Shown: piece after piece, positions 40,649-49,749 of the stretch
Position numbering within the stretch: position 1 is the first letter of the stretch
Layout of the letters: every line of letters begins with the position of its first letter
Assembly (NCBI GenBank): GCA_964539025.1
Contig: CAZIFA010000001.1
Coordinates: 496,001-560,000, forward strand
DNA length: 64,000 nucleotides
Reading direction: 5' to 3'
From: Micavibrio_A sp964539025
Lineage (GTDB): Bacteria; Pseudomonadota; Alphaproteobacteria; Micavibrionales; Micavibrionaceae
Notes under the pieces: model-generated
Seen by the model: the letters and a program-made list of their open reading frames with translations, nothing else
Told to the model about the DNA's origin: nothing
Database searches by the model: none
Program-made: the position numbers and the translations under genes

Positions 40649-41848
40649 ATGAAAAACGCAGTAGAAATACAGAACGAAACGCATATCAAGCCGTACACGA
40701 TGAATTTCGGCCCGCAGCACCCGGCCGCACACGGCGTTTTGCGTCTTGTGCTGGAGATGGAGGGCGAGGTGGTAGAAAGATCCGACCCGCATATCGGCCT
40801 GCTTCATCGCGGCACCGAAAAACTGATCGAATATAAAACATACATGCAGGCGACGCCGTATTTCGACCGTCTCGATTACGTTGCCCCGATGAACCAGGAG
40901 CATGCGTTTGCGCTGGCTGTTGAAAAGCTGCTCGGCATCACGGTGCCGGAGCGCGGACAATATATTCGCGTGCTGTTCTGCGAACTGGGCCGGATTTTGA
41001 ACCATATTCTGAACATCACGACGTTTGCGCTCGATGTCGGCGCGATCACGCCTGCTCTGTGGGGCTTCGAAGAGCGCGAGAAGGGCATGGAGTTTTATGA
41101 TCGTGTCTGCGGCGCGCGCCTGCACGCGAACTATTTCCGTCCCGGCGGCGTTTCGATGGATATGCCTGCTGGCCTAGCCGAGGATATGATGGATTGGGCC
41201 GACCAGTTCCCGAAATTCCTTGATGACCTTGACTCACTTCTGACCAACAACCGTATTTTCAAACAACGCACGGTTGATATCGGTGTTGCGAGCGCCGAAC
41301 AGGCATTGGATTGGGGATTTTCCGGCCCGATGCTGCGCGGCTCCGGCATCGCGTGGGATTTGAGAAAGTCTCAGCCCTATGACGTTTACGCCAAAATGGA
41401 TTTCGATGTTCCTGTCGGCAAGACGGGTGATTGCTATGCGCGCTATCTGATCCGCATGGCAGAGATGAAAGAATCTTTGAAGATCATGCGCCAGTGTCTG
41501 CAACAACTACCAGATGGCCCTGTGCGTTCGAACGATTACAAAGTCTCGCCGCCGCCGCGCGCCGAGATGAAACGCTCGATGGAAGCGTTGATCCACCATT
41601 TCAAATTGTACACAGAAGGCTATCACGTGCCTGCGGGCGAAACCTACACCGCCGTCGAAGCGCCGAAGGGCGAGTTCGGCGTGTATCTGGTCTCGGACGG
41701 CACGAACAAGCCGTATCGCTGTCATATCCGCGCGCCGGGTTTTGCGCATTTGCAGGCGCTGGATTTCATGAGCAAGGGGCATATGCTCGCCGATGTTGTT
41801 TCCAACATCGGGTCTATGGATATCGTGTTCGGGGAAATTGACCGATGA
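40649..41848 (+). CDS. nuoD: NADH-quinone oxidoreductase subunit D
   Basis: Peripheral-arm subunit (49-kDa type) forming much of the quinone-binding pocket, 399 residues. Motifs: MNFGPQHPAAHGVLRLVLEM at the start, HIGLLHRGTEKLIEYKTYM, the His/Tyr quinone-site region, and a C-terminal SNIGSMDIVFGEIDR. The nuoE ATG overlaps its stop (ATGA), indicating coupling. Confidence 0.97.
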   Translation: MKNAVEIQNETHIKPYTMNFGPQHPAAHGVLRLVLEMEGEVVERSDPHIGLLHRGTEKLIEYKTYMQATPYFDRLDYVAPMNQEHAFALAVEKLLGITVPERGQYIRVLFCELGRILNHILNITTFALDVGAITPALWGFEEREKGMEFYDRVCGARLHANYFRPGGVSMDMPAGLAEDMMDWADQFPKFLDDLDSLLTNNRIFKQRTVDIGVASAEQALDWGFSGPMLRGSGIAWDLRKSQPYDVYAKMDFDVPVGKTGDCYARYLIRMAEMKESLKIMRQCLQQLPDGPVRSNDYKVSPPPRAEMKRSMEALIHHFKLYTEGYHVPAGETYTAVEAPKGEFGVYLVSDGTNKPYRCHIRAPGFAHLQALDFMSKGHMLADVVSNIGSMDIVFGEIDR

Positions 41849-42483
41849 AGAAAAAGTTAGATTTACACGCGGAATATCAGCCAAAGACGTTCGCTTTCAA
41901 AAGCGAGGCGGCGGTGAAGGAAATCATCAACCGCTATCCCGCAGGACGGCAAATGAGCGCGATCATGCCTTTGCTCGATCTGGCGCAGCGTCAGGTCGGA
42001 GAAGAAGGCGCAAAAGCCAATCCTCCGTATGGTGGATGGATTCCAAAAGCAGCGATGGACGAGATTGCGATGATCGTCGATGTCGCGCCGATGCGTGTTT
42101 ATGAAGTCGCGACATTCTATTCGATGTACAACCTTGCGCCCGTGGGAAAGTACCTGTTGCAGGTTTGCACGACGACGCCGTGCTGGTTGTGCGGTTCCGC
42201 CGATATCGTCAAGACAATGGAAAAAAATCTTGGCCTGCACTGTGGTGAAAGCACGAAGGACGGCATGTTCACGACGATGGAAGTGGAATGTCTCGGTGCT
42301 TGTGCCAACGCGCCGATGATACAGGTGAACGATGATTTCTATGAAGATTTGACGCCCGAAACTATGAACAGCCTGCTCGAAAGTTTGAAAAAAGGCGTGA
42401 TGCCGACGCCGGGGCCGCAGAACGGCCGCAACAAGGCCGAAGCTGTGGATGGCTCGGTCACGCTGAAAAAGGCGAGGGCGTAA
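41845..42483 (+). CDS. nuoE: NADH-quinone oxidoreductase subunit E
   Basis: Peripheral-arm subunit (24-kDa type) with the 2Fe-2S cluster N1a, 212 residues. Cluster ligands lie in VCTTTPCWLCGS and ECLGACANAPM. The thioredoxin-like fold start MRVYEVATFYSMYNLAPVG is visible. The C-terminal tail of about 30 residues (PGPQNGRNKAEA...) is a variable extension common in this lineage. It is coupled to nuoD and its stop overlaps the nuoF start. Confidence 0.96.
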   Translation: MKKKLDLHAEYQPKTFAFKSEAAVKEIINRYPAGRQMSAIMPLLDLAQRQVGEEGAKANPPYGGWIPKAAMDEIAMIVDVAPMRVYEVATFYSMYNLAPVGKYLLQVCTTTPCWLCGSADIVKTMEKNLGLHCGESTKDGMFTTMEVECLGACANAPMIQVNDDFYEDLTPETMNSLLESLKKGVMPTPGPQNGRNKAEAVDGSVTLKKARA

Positions 42484-43769
42484 TGCTGGACGATAAAGAC
42501 AGGATTTTTACCAATCTCTATGGCCGTGATGATGCGGGCCTGAAGGCTGCGATGAAACGCGGCAATTGGGACAATACCAAAGCGATTATTGCCAAGGGGC
42601 GTGACTGGATCATCGATGAGATGAAAAAATCCGGCCTACGCGGACGTGGCGGAGCGGGATTCCCGACCGGTATGAAATGGTCATTCATGCCAAAAGAACT
42701 CAAAGACAAGCCGCATTACCTTGTCATCAACGCGGACGAGTCTGAGCCCGGCACCTGTAAAGACCGCGAGATTATGCGGCATGATCCGCACAAACTGATC
42801 GAGGGATGTCTGATAGCGGGTTTTGCGATGCAGGCGCATCATGCATTTATCTACATTCGCGGCGAGTTTTATTCCGAAGGATCGGAAGTCGTCAAAGCGA
42901 TCGAAGAGGCGCGCGCGGCAGGATTGCTCGGCAAAAATGCCGCCGGATCGGGTTGGGATTTTGATGTGACGTTGCATCGCGGTGCAGGCGCGTATATTTG
43001 CGGCGAGGAGACAGCGCTTCTTGAATCGCTTGAAGGCAAAAAAGGTCAGCCGCGTAACAAGCCGCCATTCCCGGCGGGCGCGGGTTTGTATTCCGCGCCG
43101 ACGACGATCAACAATGTGGAATCGATTGCTGTCGTTCCTGAAATACTGCGTCGTGGCGGCGCGTGGTTCGCGGGTCTCGGCAAGGACGAGAAAAACACAG
43201 GTACGAAGCTGTTCTGTCTTCTGGGCCATATCGGCACGCCGTGCGTGGTCGAAGAAGAGATGGGCATTCCGCTGCGCGATCTTCTTGAAAAACACGGTGG
43301 CGGCGTTCGCGGCGGATGGGACAATTTGCTCGGCGTTATTCCGGGCGGCGCATCGACACCCGTCATTCCTAAATCCGTATGCGACACAGTCCTGATGGAT
43401 TTCGATTCCTTGCGCGCGGTTCAGTCGGGCCTCGGTACGGCGGGTGTGATTGTGATGGATAAATCCACCGACATCGTGTACGCCATCGCGCGTCTGGCGC
43501 AGTTTTATATGCATGAATCCTGCGGCCAGTGCACGCCGTGCCGCGAAGGCACCGGCTGGCTGTGGCGTATCATGACGCGTATGGTCAAGGGACAGGCGAC
43601 GATTGAAGAAATCGATATGCTGTATGATCTTACCAAGGAAATCGAGGGGCATACGATCTGCGCGCTCGGCGATGCGGCTGCGTGGCACATCCAAGGCTTG
43701 ATCCGCCATTTCCGCCCGGAAATGGAAGCGCGTATAAATGACTACAGGAAAATCGCGAAGGCGGCATAG
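42483..43769 (+). CDS. nuoF: NADH-quinone oxidoreductase subunit F
   Basis: NADH-binding subunit (51-kDa type), 428 residues, carrying FMN and cluster N3. Motifs: SGLRGRGGAGFPTGMKW (NADH/FMN site), NADESEPGTCKDR, HRGAGAYICGEETAL, and the 4Fe-4S motif CGQCTPCREG with its fourth Cys in HTICALGDAA. It is the last gene of the first nuo block; an EamA-like gene follows 2 bases later. Confidence 0.97.
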   Translation: MLDDKDRIFTNLYGRDDAGLKAAMKRGNWDNTKAIIAKGRDWIIDEMKKSGLRGRGGAGFPTGMKWSFMPKELKDKPHYLVINADESEPGTCKDREIMRHDPHKLIEGCLIAGFAMQAHHAFIYIRGEFYSEGSEVVKAIEEARAAGLLGKNAAGSGWDFDVTLHRGAGAYICGEETALLESLEGKKGQPRNKPPFPAGAGLYSAPTTINNVESIAVVPEILRRGGAWFAGLGKDEKNTGTKLFCLLGHIGTPCVVEEEMGIPLRDLLEKHGGGVRGGWDNLLGVIPGGASTPVIPKSVCDTVLMDFDSLRAVQSGLGTAGVIVMDKSTDIVYAIARLAQFYMHESCGQCTPCREGTGWLWRIMTRMVKGQATIEEIDMLYDLTKEIEGHTICALGDAAAWHIQGLIRHFRPEMEARINDYRKIAKAA

Positions 43770-43771
43770 CC

Positions 43772-44200
43772 ATGCATTGGATTGTATCTTTGCTGATTTG
43801 CGCCGCGTTCTTTGCGGCATATGACTTTTTCATGAAAGTTGCAGGAGACAAGGTTCACCCAACGCTTGGTGCGCTGCTGGTGGGCGTCGGATCGGTTGCA
43901 GTGATGTTGCCGTTTCTTTTGTATTACAAAAGTACAGACGCCATCTTGTTCCAGGATAGAATGGGGTTGGTCTACCCGCTGATGGCGGGAATATGTATCG
44001 CGTTGGGCGGCGTATTCTACCTGATTGCTTTTTCCAAAGGAGTGGATTTGTCTTTAGGGATGCCTGTGCAGACAGCAGCCGTGGTTACCTTTACAGTCTT
44101 GGCCGGTGTCTTGCTGTTAGGGGAGGCTTTTACGATTCAGCGGGCGGTTGGCATTGCCTTTGCTGTTACGGGCATCGTGTTGATGGTGCGAAGTAATTAA
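43772..44200 (+). CDS. Small EamA/DMT-type membrane protein (half-size)
   Basis: Protein of 142 residues with about five membrane helices and one EamA repeat (GLVYPLMAGICIALGGVFYL, then VLLLGEAFTIQRAVGIAFAV). Full-size DMT transporters have two such repeats, so this one probably works as a dimer, like SMR or half-size EamA proteins. It starts 2 bases after nuoF, probably cotranscribed with it, and converges with the M24 peptidase gene. The substrate is unknown. Confidence 0.8.
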   Translation: MHWIVSLLICAAFFAAYDFFMKVAGDKVHPTLGALLVGVGSVAVMLPFLLYYKSTDAILFQDRMGLVYPLMAGICIALGGVFYLIAFSKGVDLSLGMPVQTAAVVTFTVLAGVLLLGEAFTIQRAVGIAFAVTGIVLMVRSN

Positions 44201-44204
44201 GAGT

Positions 44205-45065
44205 CTACGGCAAAAGTTTCAAAAGATAGTCCATGCCCGCCCGTTCCATGATAGGGCGGAAGCCATGGCAGATGCGTTTTTGCCTGCCTTCGAAAATCAT
44301 GGTCATGTGAAACATGGTGTTGGGCATGGTGTCCGTAGAAAAACGCGGTTCGATCGTAAAGGCCATATCAGGTTCTATTGTCTGCTCGCTAGCGCCGTTC
44401 ACAAAAACGCGGTTTGCGCGGATGGCGTCTTTTACCTCGTCATAGGTTTTGGCCTGTGCGATTGCGTTGCAGGCAGGATCGGTGGCAAAGGAGCCGGGAA
44501 TTGTATGGCCGATATTGGTGCCGGTTTTGTCAGCGGAACTTTCGATGTTGTTCTGAAATCCCTGACTTTTTCCATGATCCATAGCAAATTCATAGAGCTC
44601 GCAAAAACTCATGCCGGGGCGGGCGTGGGCCGCAATATGAAGCGTGGCCTTTAAGACGGTTTCAAAATGATCTTTGACGGCTTTATCGGAGCCGCCGTAC
44701 AGGCTCAAGCCGAAATCGCCGATGAGACCAGTTTTGCGGTCGATCGGCGAGGCGTAGAACAGGACGATATCTTCCGGATCGTAATATAGGTCACTTTTCG
44801 GCCATTGCGATTCCGGGCGGAAGGATGGCTGGTTTACCCTTGCGTAGCCGTTGGATTTTTTGCCAAAGATAGTGATGATGCCGTGGGGTGGCGGGACGTA
44901 CCAGCCGTCTTCGTAAAGGTTTATATCTTGCCGGATGCGAGAGAGGCCGAGATCGGTCAGGGCTTTTTCGCTTAAGCGCTGTTCTTTTGCGGTTGCAAAG
45001 GCTTTGGCAAGACATTCGCCGGTGAATATTCTTAACTGTTCAATACGGCGGAGCGTTCCGTTCAT
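44205..45065 (-). CDS. M24-family (aminopeptidase P/creatinase-like) metallopeptidase
   Basis: Protein of 286 residues with the pita-bread C-terminal fold. Candidate metal ligands: Asp in SPIDRKTG and IGDFGLSLYGG, His in GTNIGHTIPGSF, Glu in IEPDMAFTIEPRF and MTMIFE. The spacing between the two Asp is shorter (8 residues) than in typical prolidases, and no creatinase N-terminal domain is present, so activity is uncertain. Its start overlaps the purQ stop by 4 bases on the minus strand, so it ends the purL-purQ operon. Confidence 0.75.
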   Translation of the reverse strand: MNGTLRRIEQLRIFTGECLAKAFATAKEQRLSEKALTDLGLSRIRQDINLYEDGWYVPPPHGIITIFGKKSNGYARVNQPSFRPESQWPKSDLYYDPEDIVLFYASPIDRKTGLIGDFGLSLYGGSDKAVKDHFETVLKATLHIAAHARPGMSFCELYEFAMDHGKSQGFQNNIESSADKTGTNIGHTIPGSFATDPACNAIAQAKTYDEVKDAIRANRVFVNGASEQTIEPDMAFTIEPRFSTDTMPNTMFHMTMIFEGRQKRICHGFRPIMERAGMDYLLKLLP

Positions 45066-45889
45066 GCCCGTCGTTTTTCCGCTTTTACGCCGAAATACTG
45101 TGCGGCGTTTTCGAATATCTGCAGGCCATCTGCGGTTTCGGGCAAAGGTTTGTCGTCGCGGCGGGCTTTGTCTTTTAGTGCGGCGTAGTCGTCGCGTTGC
45201 CAGGTGAACATGCCGCGCTCTGGGTGGGGCATCAGGGCGAGCACGCGGCCCGTGGGATCGGTGATGCCTGCGATATCGTCCATCGCGCCGTTGGGGTTGA
45301 ACGGGAATTCGCCTTTCGCGGGCGCGCCATCAGGCTTCACAAAGCGCAGCGCGATCTGTTTCATATCGGTGAGCGTTTTCAAAACGGATTGATCCATCAT
45401 GAAGCGGCCTTCGCCGTGTGCGACGGGGATATGCAGTTTTGTGCCCCTGGCTAGCCACGGCGATTTCGTGTCCTGCACGGCGATATCGATCCAGCGGCAT
45501 TGGTAGCGGGCGGTGAGGTTGTGCGTCACCGCGACAAAACGTTCGCCGTATTTTTTGTCGATGGCGGGAGCGAGGCCAAGATTGGCGACAATCTGGCAAC
45601 CGTTGCAGATACCGAGCGTGAGCGTGTCACGTTCGACGAATTTCTTTAAGTGATCCCACAAAGTGAGGCGCATTTTTTGGGCAAAGGCGTTGCCCGAGCC
45701 CGTGTCGTCGCCATAGGAAAAGCCGCCGGGGATGCAGAGGACTTGAACATCGTTTAATTCATTCGGGTTTTCGGCGAGGTCGTTGATGTGGCGGATTTGC
45801 GAGTTAAAGCCCGCCTGTTCGAACGCGAAGGAGGTTTCTTCTTCGGAGTTGATGCCGTAGCCGGTGAGGACGAGGGATTTTGCAGCCAT
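45062..45889 (-). CDS. purQ: Phosphoribosylformylglycinamidine synthase, glutaminase subunit
   Basis: PurQ delivers ammonia from glutamine for step 4 of purine synthesis. The protein is 275 residues. Class I amidotransferase features: CIPGGFSYGDDTGSGNAFAQ, the nucleophile in TLGICNGCQIVANLG, and the His/Glu pair in MPHPERGMF. It is about 50 residues longer than usual alphaproteobacterial PurQ and resembles the amidotransferase part of the large single-chain enzyme. It starts 1 base after the purL stop. No separate purS gene is seen nearby. Confidence 0.92.
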   Translation of the reverse strand: MAAKSLVLTGYGINSEEETSFAFEQAGFNSQIRHINDLAENPNELNDVQVLCIPGGFSYGDDTGSGNAFAQKMRLTLWDHLKKFVERDTLTLGICNGCQIVANLGLAPAIDKKYGERFVAVTHNLTARYQCRWIDIAVQDTKSPWLARGTKLHIPVAHGEGRFMMDQSVLKTLTDMKQIALRFVKPDGAPAKGEFPFNPNGAMDDIAGITDPTGRVLALMPHPERGMFTWQRDDYAALKDKARRDDKPLPETADGLQIFENAAQYFGVKAEKRRA

Positions 45890-45890
45890 G

Positions 45891-48791
45891 TTAAAAATCC
45901 TTCAGCGGGGCTTTGTAGGCGGTTTCGAGATCAGCGATTTTCATCTCCATACCGTCGATGGACAGCGTGGATTTATCCGTGACCGTGCCGAGATAATGTG
46001 CATCGCGGGCGAACAGGAATTCAAAGTCTTTCTTGTTCTTCGGGTCGATGGTCACAACCACGCGGCCCGTGGATTCAGAGAAAAGATATTTATCGAGCGG
46101 TAGAGTCGAGAGAAGGCGCAGATCCATACCCAAACCGGAGGCGATGCATTTTTTCGCGAGTGTTACACCAAGACCGCCGAGCGTGACGGGGAGCGCCGAG
46201 GCGATCCAGTGGTTTTTGTTGGCTTTTGAGAGTGCCTTGTAAATGGCGAGGTTCGCCTTGCCGTCGGTTTCGGGGACGTTGCTGCCGAGCTTATTATTCA
46301 TCGCGTAATATTCGGAAGCGCCGAGTTCGTCTTTCGTCTGGCCGATGACGTAGACAAGATCGCCTGCGGCTTTCGGTTCCAGAGATACCGCCTGATCGAC
46401 ATTCTCGATAACGCCGATGCCCGAGACGAGCAGGGTCGGCGGGATAGAAATCATTACAGGCTTGTCGTTGGCGTCATATCCTTTGAAATCGTTGAACATG
46501 GAATCTTTGCCGGAGATAAAGGGCGTTTGGTACAGTACGGCGAGATCATAGATGGCTTCGCAGGCGCGTTTCAATTGGCCGAGGCGTTCCGGGTCTTCTG
46601 ACGAGCACCAGCAGAAATTATCGAGGATGGCGAGGTGATCGATAGGGCAACCTGCCGCCACGGCATTGCGCACAGCAATGTCGAGCGAGGCAGTCGCCAT
46701 ATGATAAGTGTCGATATCGGAATAGCGCGGGGCGAGTCCTTGGGACAGCACAACACCGCGCGGGTTGTTGAGGACGGGACGCGATACCGTGGCTTCGGCT
46801 ACTACACGGCCTTTGCCTTGGAGGGGGCCGAGAACGGCGGATCCCTGGACGTTGTGATCGTACTGGGAGGCCACGAATTCTTTCGAGCAGATATTCAAGC
46901 GCGAGAGCATCGCGGGAAGATCGCGTTTAATGTCGGAGGCGGGAAGCGCAGGCTCCTTGTCGCCGCCGCGTGTGAAGGTAGTTTTAAGCGGGGTTTCGGG
47001 GACGCCGTCATGGAGGAAATCCATGTCGATTTCCATCACCGTTTCGCCGTGCCATGTAACATGACATTTGCCGCTGTCGGTGAATGTACCAATGACCCAG
47101 CTTTCGCAGCCGCGTCTGGCGAGCATCGATTGCAGTTTTTGAATGTTCTTCGGTGGCACGGCGAGCGTCATGCGCTCTTGTGACTCGCTGATCCAGATTT
47201 CCCAAGGCTGCATGCCGGGATATTTGAGCGGCACTTTGTCGAGTTCGACGGTGAATCCGTTCGTGTCGCCACCCATTTCGCCAACGGACGATGAAAGACC
47301 GCCCGCGCCGTTGTCGGTGATGGCGTTATACAAGCCGAGGTCGCGGATTTCCTTGACGATTGCATCGGAGAATTTTTTCTGCGTGATCGGATCGCCGATT
47401 TGAACGGCAGTAGCAGGCGAGCCTTCATCAAGCGCGACGGACGAGAAGGTTGCGCCGTGAATGCCGTCGCGACCGACTTTGCCGCCGACCATGACGATGA
47501 GGTCGCCGACCTGTGCCTTTTTTTCATGGCCTTTGTGTTCGCCGATCTGGCGGGGGATGAGGCCGACCGTTCCAGCGAAGACGAGCGGTTTTCCGGCGTA
47601 GCGGTCATCGAAATAGAGGAATCCTTGCGGTGTGGGAATGCCCGAGCAATTGCCGCCGTGATTTACACCTGCGATCACGCCCTTCATGATCGTGGCGGGC
47701 GAGAGCGCTTTGTTCACCTTGCCTTTGCCGCGATAGAATTCAGGATTGGAATTCGGATCGGCAAGACAGAATCCGTAGCGGTTCAGAACCGGTTTCGCGC
47801 CGCGGCCAAATCCGAGACAGTCACGATTGACGCCGACGATACCGGTGATCGCGCCGCCGAATGGATCGAGTGCGGACGGGGAGTTGTGGGTTTCAACTTT
47901 GTCGGTGATTAGCCAGTCTTTGTCGAACACGATGCCGCCGGAATTGTCTTTGAACACGGAGACGCAAATATCGTCTTTGCCGCGTGCGGCGCGGATATCC
48001 TGCGTGGCACGTTTGATGTAGTGTTTGTAGAGGCCGTCCTTCACATCATCGATGGGTGAGGCGAAGATCGTGTGTTTGCAATGTTCGGACCATGTCTGGG
48101 CGATGGTTTCGATTTCAATATCTTTGGCGGCGCGTCCGAGCCTTTTGAAATAGGCTTGCATCGCTTGCATATAGAGTAGCGACATGCCGAGCGGGCCACG
48201 GCGCGTGCCGTCGGCGTTTTCGATTCCGTCCTTGCCGATTTTGGCGAGGTCTTCATCGGAGATGTTCAGATCGACATCGTCAACGGCAATGCCTTTGTTA
48301 TCGAGGCGGACTTTAGGAACGACGACATCCATGCCACCATCTTTTTTATAGGTCGATGCGTTCTTGATCGCGGCGCGTTGGATGAGCGGATTGTGAAGGC
48401 TAGCAGCAATATTCTTTATATCGGTTTCATCCAGCTTGCCCTTGAGGTAGATGACTTGCGAGGAATAGACGGGTTGATTGTCATTAAGCGTAAGTTGTGA
48501 AAGCTCGCACACCGTGTGGCCGATATTGTCGGTGACGCCGGGGAGGTAGCCGATTTCAACCGCCCAGTCGAAATCGCCTTCATCGCCGGGCTGCATCAGC
48601 TTTTGGGTGACGGGATTGACGAAAGATTTGGAGAGTGCCTGAACATTGGCGGATTTTTCGATATCATGTTCGATTGTGTAAACGTCGACGATTTTGGCGG
48701 AGGCGCGTTTGCCGGAGCGGGCGATATTCGCCTCTAAAACCTTGGCGCGGCCATCTTCGGAAACGGTGATAACTTCGATGCGTTGAGACAT
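45891..48791 (-). CDS. purL: Phosphoribosylformylglycinamidine synthase, long PurL subunit
   Basis: The 966-residue protein carries the ATP-dependent synthase domains of FGAM synthase. The N-terminal roughly 200 residues (IEVITVSEDGRAKVLEANIA ...) look like the PurS-related domain that is fused in large PurL enzymes. The signature QTWSEHCKHTIFASPI and a second half with DNFCWCSSEDPERLGQ and GKDSMFNDFKGYD follow. There is no glutaminase domain; that is the next gene, purQ. Most alphaproteobacteria use a PurL of about 740 residues with separate PurS. Together PurL and PurQ (1241 residues) match the size of the single-chain enzyme split in two. Confidence 0.93.
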   Translation of the reverse strand: MSQRIEVITVSEDGRAKVLEANIARSGKRASAKIVDVYTIEHDIEKSANVQALSKSFVNPVTQKLMQPGDEGDFDWAVEIGYLPGVTDNIGHTVCELSQLTLNDNQPVYSSQVIYLKGKLDETDIKNIAASLHNPLIQRAAIKNASTYKKDGGMDVVVPKVRLDNKGIAVDDVDLNISDEDLAKIGKDGIENADGTRRGPLGMSLLYMQAMQAYFKRLGRAAKDIEIETIAQTWSEHCKHTIFASPIDDVKDGLYKHYIKRATQDIRAARGKDDICVSVFKDNSGGIVFDKDWLITDKVETHNSPSALDPFGGAITGIVGVNRDCLGFGRGAKPVLNRYGFCLADPNSNPEFYRGKGKVNKALSPATIMKGVIAGVNHGGNCSGIPTPQGFLYFDDRYAGKPLVFAGTVGLIPRQIGEHKGHEKKAQVGDLIVMVGGKVGRDGIHGATFSSVALDEGSPATAVQIGDPITQKKFSDAIVKEIRDLGLYNAITDNGAGGLSSSVGEMGGDTNGFTVELDKVPLKYPGMQPWEIWISESQERMTLAVPPKNIQKLQSMLARRGCESWVIGTFTDSGKCHVTWHGETVMEIDMDFLHDGVPETPLKTTFTRGGDKEPALPASDIKRDLPAMLSRLNICSKEFVASQYDHNVQGSAVLGPLQGKGRVVAEATVSRPVLNNPRGVVLSQGLAPRYSDIDTYHMATASLDIAVRNAVAAGCPIDHLAILDNFCWCSSEDPERLGQLKRACEAIYDLAVLYQTPFISGKDSMFNDFKGYDANDKPVMISIPPTLLVSGIGVIENVDQAVSLEPKAAGDLVYVIGQTKDELGASEYYAMNNKLGSNVPETDGKANLAIYKALSKANKNHWIASALPVTLGGLGVTLAKKCIASGLGMDLRLLSTLPLDKYLFSESTGRVVVTIDPKNKKDFEFLFARDAHYLGTVTDKSTLSIDGMEMKIADLETAYKAPLKDF

Positions 48792-48847
48792 AAGGTTTTG
48801 TAACGATTTAGGCGGCCTAATTCAAAGGAAAAATGACCCCAAAAGTG

Positions 48848-48934
48848 TGTCATCCCGAGCGAAGTCGAGGGATCTTTTCAGGTGGGGTGAGGGCATAGAT
48901 CCCTCCACGCCGCTTCGCTCCGGTCGGGATGACA
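48848..48934. repeat. Palindromic repeat (GTCATCCC type), variant
   Basis: TGTCATCCCGAGCGAAG ... and ... CGCTCCGGTCGGGATGACA with inner GGGATC/GATCCC arms. It lies between the purL promoter region and the end of the methyltransferase gene. Confidence 0.85.
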
Positions 48935-48935
48935 G

Positions 48936-49748
48936 TCAGGTGGTTTTCCACGGTTCCATGGCGGCATAGAGCATGATGCCTGTCGCGATGGCTAGATTGA
49001 GAGAGTCGGCGCGGCCGTTCATGGGGAGTTTTACCGTCTGGTGTACGGCGCTTCGCAACGTTTCGGTGATGCCCGCCTGTTCGTTGCCCATAACCAAAAT
49101 CATCGGTTTTTTATAGTCGGCTTCGCGGAAATCGACCGTGCGGTCATTCAGCGCGGTCGCGATGATAGAACCCGGCCATGTGACGGTGAGATCCAGAAAT
49201 TCTTCGCGTCTGCAGGGGACGATTGGCACGGAAAAGACCGATCCCATCGTGGCGCGGATGCTCTCCACCGAAAAAGGATCGCAACACTGGCCGATCAGGA
49301 TGACGCCGGAGGCGCCGACGCCATCGATGGTGCGGATGATGGTGCCGAGATTGCCGGGATCACGGACTTCTTCGAGTGCCACCCAGCATTTGGAATTTTC
49401 AGGTTTGATGTCTTCGAGGCGTCCGAATTTTTGTTTGAAAACGCCCATCACCATTTGCGGATTTTCTTTGCGGGAAAGTTTTTCAAGGACGGCGCTGCCG
49501 ACCTTTAAACACAAGCCTCCGCGCGCAGAGGTCTCGTCAATCGCGCGTTGAAGCTCCGCACCAATGTCAGCCTCATCGGAATAAATCAGTTGTTCTGGAA
49601 CCGTGCCGCAATCGAGCCCCTCGATCACAGACCGCAAGCCTTCGGCGACAAACAAACCTGTTTCTTTCCGGTATTTGCGTAGGAAGAGGGAGTTTATCGC
49701 CTTGATCTTCGGGTTCGAGGGCGAGGTGATGTGCTCGATACGGGCCAT
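48936..49748 (-). CDS. TrmH/SpoU-family RNA 2'-O-methyltransferase
   Basis: Taken from the ATG at 49748 (270 residues; MARIEHITSPSNPKIKAINS), one base after the upstream stop. The longer frame overlaps the upstream gene. The N-terminal RNA-binding domain precedes the SPOUT knot with the three family motifs: EEVRDPGNLGTIIRTIDG, ILVMGNEQAGI and LPMNGRADSLNLAIATGIMLYA. Such enzymes methylate ribose in rRNA or tRNA (for example RlmB or TrmH); the site cannot be told. It forms a two-gene operon with the methyltransferase upstream. Confidence 0.88.
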   Translation of the reverse strand: MARIEHITSPSNPKIKAINSLFLRKYRKETGLFVAEGLRSVIEGLDCGTVPEQLIYSDEADIGAELQRAIDETSARGGLCLKVGSAVLEKLSRKENPQMVMGVFKQKFGRLEDIKPENSKCWVALEEVRDPGNLGTIIRTIDGVGASGVILIGQCCDPFSVESIRATMGSVFSVPIVPCRREEFLDLTVTWPGSIIATALNDRTVDFREADYKKPMILVMGNEQAGITETLRSAVHQTVKLPMNGRADSLNLAIATGIMLYAAMEPWKTT

Positions 49749-49749
49749 G

